Shown here: positions 2,888 to 5,862 of the stretch, in pieces
Layout of the letters: the number at the start of each line of letters is the position of its first letter
How positions within the stretch are numbered: position 1 is the stretch's first letter
Source of the DNA: Chloroflexales bacterium
GTDB lineage: Bacteria; Chloroflexota; Chloroflexia; Chloroflexales; Chloroflexaceae
Assembly (NCBI GenBank): GCA_013336035.1
Contig: JAAXUL010000539.1
Location: 1-5,862, forward strand
Length of the DNA stretch: 5,862 nt
Direction of reading: 5' to 3'
Position numbers and translations under genes: made by a program
Notes under the pieces: model-generated
What the model was told of the DNA's origin: nothing
Databases searched by the model: none
What the model saw: only the letters and a program-made list of their open reading frames with translations

Positions 2888-5862
2888 GTGTCACCGCGTA
2901 CTGCCAGGAGCATCGCCGCCGCGATCAGTCTCACCCTGGCCTTCTCATTTATAGCTGCCACAGCCCACCCGCCGCGCGCCGTCACGCGGACACAGCTCGA
3001 TATTTCCGCCTTCCGCGAGCTTGCCCAGACTACGGCGCGCGCCAGCTGGGCACGGCAGCCGGTCGGTGCGCCCGGGGCCCGCCTCACTGCCCTTGTGCAG
3101 CTCGAGCTGCCCCCCCTGGCAATTGTCGGCAAAGGGTGGGGCCAGCAGCAGCGGGCGGATTACGCCGCCGAGCTTGCCGCCGCCCAGGAGCAGCTAGCCA
3201 CCAGCGTAGCCGCCATGGGCGGCTCCGTCCTGGCCCGCTTCAGCCACGCCACCGCGGGGCTGGCTGTGGCCGTCGACACGCCCGACGACATCGCCGCCCT
3301 CGGCGCGCTGCCGGGCGTCATCGCCGTGACGCGCGTCGGCGACTACGCGACCTCCCAGAGCACGGCGGCGGCGGTCGCCACACAGGCCGAGGTGGCCGCC
3401 CTGATCGGCGCCGATGAGGTGCGCCGCCTCGGCAACGATGGCGCGGGCATCGAGATCGCCGTGATCGACACCGGCGTTGACTACACGCACCGGAAGCTCG
3501 GCGGCAGCGGCGACCCGGTCGCCTACAGGCGCGCCGCCTGCAATAACCCTAACCTGTCGCCAGGAGACACTGGCTGTGACGCCACACAGCCCCCTCCCGC
3601 CGACCTCTTCCCCAACGCGAAGGTGCTCGGCGGCCTCGATCTGGTTGGCGATGTCTGGCCCAGCCCCGACCCGCGCTGTGGTGTCCAACAGATCTGCGCG
3701 TTCCCCGACCTGAACCCGATCGACCTCAATGGGCACGGGACCCATGTGGCCGATATTGCCGCGGGCCTGCCAGCGTCCCCCGGCGGCAGCGACATCGGGG
3801 TGGCCCCTGGGGCATATATCTGGTCCTTCAAGGCCTGCAACGGCGTGGCCAACCTGTGTGACGGCGTGGCCCTCCTGAGCGCTATCGACGCCGCCCTCGA
3901 CCTTGACCGCTCGGACAGCGGCTGGTGCGCGGCCAACTGCCGCCCCTACGATCCCGCCGACGTGATCGTCCTCGCCCTGAGCTTTAGCTACGGCCAGCCC
4001 GAGGATGCCGTCACCCTCTTCGCCAATCTGGCCGGCTTCTACGGCTCGCTCGTGGTCACCGCCGCGGGCAATGACGGCGATAAGCCCTACATCATCGCCT
4101 CACCCGCCACGGCCGATGCCTCACTGGCCGTGGCCGAGAGTGTCATCCCCGGCACGGCCGGCGCGGACGAGGCCATCGCAGCCGACGCCAGCCGCGGGCC
4201 GCGCATCGTCGACAACGCGCTAAAGCCCGATCTGGCCGCGCCAGGGGCCATCCTCTCGGCGCTGGCGGGGGGCGGGTCCGCCGTGGCGCCCTTTGGCGGA
4301 TCGTCAGGGGCGGCGCCCGTGGCCGCCGGCGTGGCCGCCCTGATCATCCAGGAGCTCGAGGAGCACGGCGAGCTCAACTCGGACCCGGGCCTGGCAGACG
4401 ATACCGGGCTCAACCTCTCGCTGGGGCCGCTGGTCAAGGCCGTGCTGATGAATAACGCCTTCGGCGGTCTGCGCACGGCCACGGGCGGCCTGGCGCCATA
4501 CACCCTGCAGGGGGCCGGCCGCATCAGCGCCCTGGGCACCTTCGTGGGCCGCACATTGGCCCTCGACGCGACCGCGATGATCGCCCTGCTGGCGAGCACC
4601 CCCGATCTACAGCGCTGCACGGTCACGCCCTACACCGACCTGCTCAGGTACCAGAGCGCGGGGATCCCGCCGCCCTGCGCCGCCCTCTACCCCAGCGGCG
4701 AGCCGCTCTACAGAGCCTGGAACGCCCAGACCGGCAGCGTGTCATTCGGCTATAGGCCCACAGTGACCGCCCAAGAGCTGACGCGCCAGGTGGTGGTGCA
4801 GAACTACTCGCGCTTGCCCCGCAGCTACAGCCTCAGCACCGCCCTGCGCTTTGCCGATGACCAGGGGCGCGGCGTGGCCCTGCGCGTCACCCCCGAGAGC
4901 CTCAGCCTGGATGGCGGCGCCGCCGAGATCGTCACCCTCACCCTGGCGATCAGCCCCGAGGGCCTGCGCGACTGGACGCTCAATGGCGGTGATCTAGGCG
5001 ATAGAGGCAGCGCCTCGTGCAACTCGCCTACGCCTGAGCTCGACTGCCCCAGTCTGACTCTCTTCGAGGTCGACGGGGCCCTGCTTATCGACGGCGGGGC
5101 GAACAACCAGGTCAGCGTGCCCGTTCACGTCCTGCCGCACAAGGGGGCCGAGGTGTCGGTGTCGCGCAGCCTCGAGGACCGGATCATCCTTGACAACGGG
5201 GCCGCGTTCAAGGCCGGCGTCGTCGAGCCCTTCGCCCTCGTCGACATCAGCCCGAACAAGTGCGACACCCGCACCGGGACCTGCACCAGCGTCGACTACA
5301 CACCCGGCGATGTGCCCGGCCTCGCGGCGAGCCCCATCGATATCAACTATGTGGGCCTGCGCAGCTACGCCAGCCCGGGGCTGAACGCCAACCTAGGCCT
5401 GCCGCCAGCCCCGGCGGGCGCCCTGGCCGACGAGGTGGTGGCGTTTGCGATCACCGTCCATGACAAGCCCTACCGGGCCTCGCCGAACTTCCCCGTTCAG
5501 TTCGAGGTCCATATCGACGCCGACGACGATGGGACGATCGACTATGTGGTCTTCAACGCCGACCGGGGCGATGGGCGCGACGGGCGCAACGCCGTGTTCG
5601 TGCGCGACGTGGACGCCATCGACGGTACGCTCGCGCCGCCGAGCTATTTCAACACGGTGGCCGACTTCAATACACAGAGCTGGGTGCTGAGGGTGCCGGC
5701 GACGGCGGTGGGCCTGCAGAGCAACCGCCCCTTCCGCTTCTACGTCCGGGCCCTCGACACCTACTTCCGAACCAGCGGCGCGGCAACCCCGTGGGACTGC
5801 TCGCCCGGCTCTGCCACCGGCCAGCCCTGCGGCTCGGCCACACACACGGAGATCGGAAGAGC
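2888..5862 (+). CDS. Secreted subtilisin-like serine protease (peptidase S8), 3' end outside window
   Basis: The frame is open from GTG at 2888 to the window end with no stop; about 987 residues are genomic. GTG is chosen because it opens a signal peptide: Arg4 and Arg7, a hydrophobic core (residues 8-24), and an ATA cleavage site after Ala26. An I9 inhibitor propeptide spans about 66-152. The catalytic domain has Asp194 (VIDTGVD), His283 (NGHGTH), oxyanion Asn395 (AAGND) and Ser473 (GSSGAAP). The serine motif departs from GTSMAxPH, with Met to Gly and His to Val. The Asp-His spacing is 89 residues against 32 in subtilisin, an insertion common in large Vpr-like subtilases; there is no PA domain between Asn and Ser. 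An Fn3-like region (about 619-700) and further beta-rich sequence follow, with a DxDxDGxxD calcium-type loop at 877-885. All sixteen cysteines fall in eight close pairs. The protein should act outside the cell, degrading proteins for nutrients or processing surface proteins. Residues from 988 onward derive from adapter. Confidence 0.93.
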   Translation, partial: MSPRTARSIAAAISLTLAFSFIAATAHPPRAVTRTQLDISAFRELAQTTARASWARQPVGAPGARLTALVQLELPPLAIVGKGWGQQQRADYAAELAAAQEQLATSVAAMGGSVLARFSHATAGLAVAVDTPDDIAALGALPGVIAVTRVGDYATSQSTAAAVATQAEVAALIGADEVRRLGNDGAGIEIAVIDTGVDYTHRKLGGSGDPVAYRRAACNNPNLSPGDTGCDATQPPPADLFPNAKVLGGLDLVGDVWPSPDPRCGVQQICAFPDLNPIDLNGHGTHVADIAAGLPASPGGSDIGVAPGAYIWSFKACNGVANLCDGVALLSAIDAALDLDRSDSGWCAANCRPYDPADVIVLALSFSYGQPEDAVTLFANLAGFYGSLVVTAAGNDGDKPYIIASPATADASLAVAESVIPGTAGADEAIAADASRGPRIVDNALKPDLAAPGAILSALAGGGSAVAPFGGSSGAAPVAAGVAALIIQELEEHGELNSDPGLADDTGLNLSLGPLVKAVLMNNAFGGLRTATGGLAPYTLQGAGRISALGTFVGRTLALDATAMIALLASTPDLQRCTVTPYTDLLRYQSAGIPPPCAALYPSGEPLYRAWNAQTGSVSFGYRPTVTAQELTRQVVVQNYSRLPRSYSLSTALRFADDQGRGVALRVTPESLSLDGGAAEIVTLTLAISPEGLRDWTLNGGDLGDRGSASCNSPTPELDCPSLTLFEVDGALLIDGGANNQVSVPVHVLPHKGAEVSVSRSLEDRIILDNGAAFKAGVVEPFALVDISPNKCDTRTGTCTSVDYTPGDVPGLAASPIDINYVGLRSYASPGLNANLGLPPAPAGALADEVVAFAITVHDKPYRASPNFPVQFEVHIDADDDGTIDYVVFNADRGDGRDGRNAVFVRDVDAIDGTLAPPSYFNTVADFNTQSWVLRVPATAVGLQSNRPFRFYVRALDTYFRTSGAATPWDCSPGSATGQPCGSATHTEIGR
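5850..5862 (+). other. Illumina sequencing adapter remnant at the contig end
   Basis: The final 13 bases are AGATCGGAAGAGC, identical to the common 5' portion of Illumina TruSeq adapters. An exact 13-base match placed precisely at the sequence end is not plausibly chance. These bases should be removed; they change codon 988 onward of the protease. Confidence 0.95.

Noticed and set aside
2109..3132. Minus-strand open frames opposite the glycosyltransferase end and protease start
   Set aside because: They are antisense to genes with clear motifs, cross the promoter region, and lack recognisable protein features.
2875..3417. Plus-strand frame starting at GTG 2875
   Set aside because: It overlaps the protease in another frame and gives an Arg/Pro/His-rich chain without a signal peptide or domains.
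4087..4626. Minus-strand frame of 179 codons within the protease
   Set aside because: It is Ser/Ala/Pro/Arg-rich antisense sequence opposite the catalytic domain, with no family resemblance.
5393..5845. Minus-strand frame of 150 codons at the window end
   Set aside because: It is antisense to the protease C-terminal region, which shows clear protein-level family resemblance.
1..5862. A defence, biosynthetic or other multi-gene system
   Set aside because: The four genes differ in orientation, have separate promoters or transcript ends, and share no pathway that I can name. No operon-like overlap or accessory partner gene is present.

Overview
The window is high-G+C bacterial DNA: third codon positions are dominated by G and C, and the genes are separated by short gaps of 117-215 bases. 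It holds four protein-coding genes, of which the first and last are cut by the window edges. No RNA gene, CRISPR array, insertion sequence or integrase is visible. The set of genes (a GTDC1-like tRNA-glycosylase relative, an ECHDC3-like crotonase, a DA1-like peptidase and a large exported subtilase) would suit a free-living bacterium such as a filamentous Chloroflexota. That placement is an inference from protein style only and is weak.

Layout. 1-543 (+): C-terminal part of a DA1-like zinc metallopeptidase. 544-671: convergent gap with two stem-loops, one an 18-bp near-perfect palindrome. 672-1466 (-): enoyl-CoA hydratase/isomerase-family protein of the ECHDC3 type, with a good ribosome-binding site that favours ATG at 1466 over an upstream TTG. 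1467-1583: divergent promoter region. 1584-2672 (+): GTB-fold glycosyltransferase related to tRNA-queuosine alpha-mannosyltransferase (GTDC1; DUF3524 plus a GT4-like C-terminal half). 2673-2887: gap with an AT-rich island carrying a consensus -35 box inside an inverted repeat, followed by a long untranslated leader. 2888-5862 (+): a secreted subtilisin-like (S8) protease starting at GTG, open through the window end, with signal peptide, I9 propeptide, full Asp/His/Asn/Ser active site and a long beta-rich C-terminal region.

The last 13 bases (5850-5862) are exactly AGATCGGAAGAGC, the start of the standard Illumina adapter. The right end is therefore almost certainly a contig end with untrimmed adapter, and the last few codons of the protease are not genomic.

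How the genes work together: I see no shared pathway. The crotonase and glycosyltransferase share a divergent promoter region, the protease appears to have its own promoter, and the DA1-like gene ends convergently to the crotonase. I did not find a new multi-gene system. The points of most interest are within single genes: a bacterial queuosine-mannosyltransferase homologue, a crotonase lacking both hydratase glutamates, a bacterial DA1-type peptidase, and a subtilase with an altered serine motif and sixteen cysteines falling in eight close pairs.
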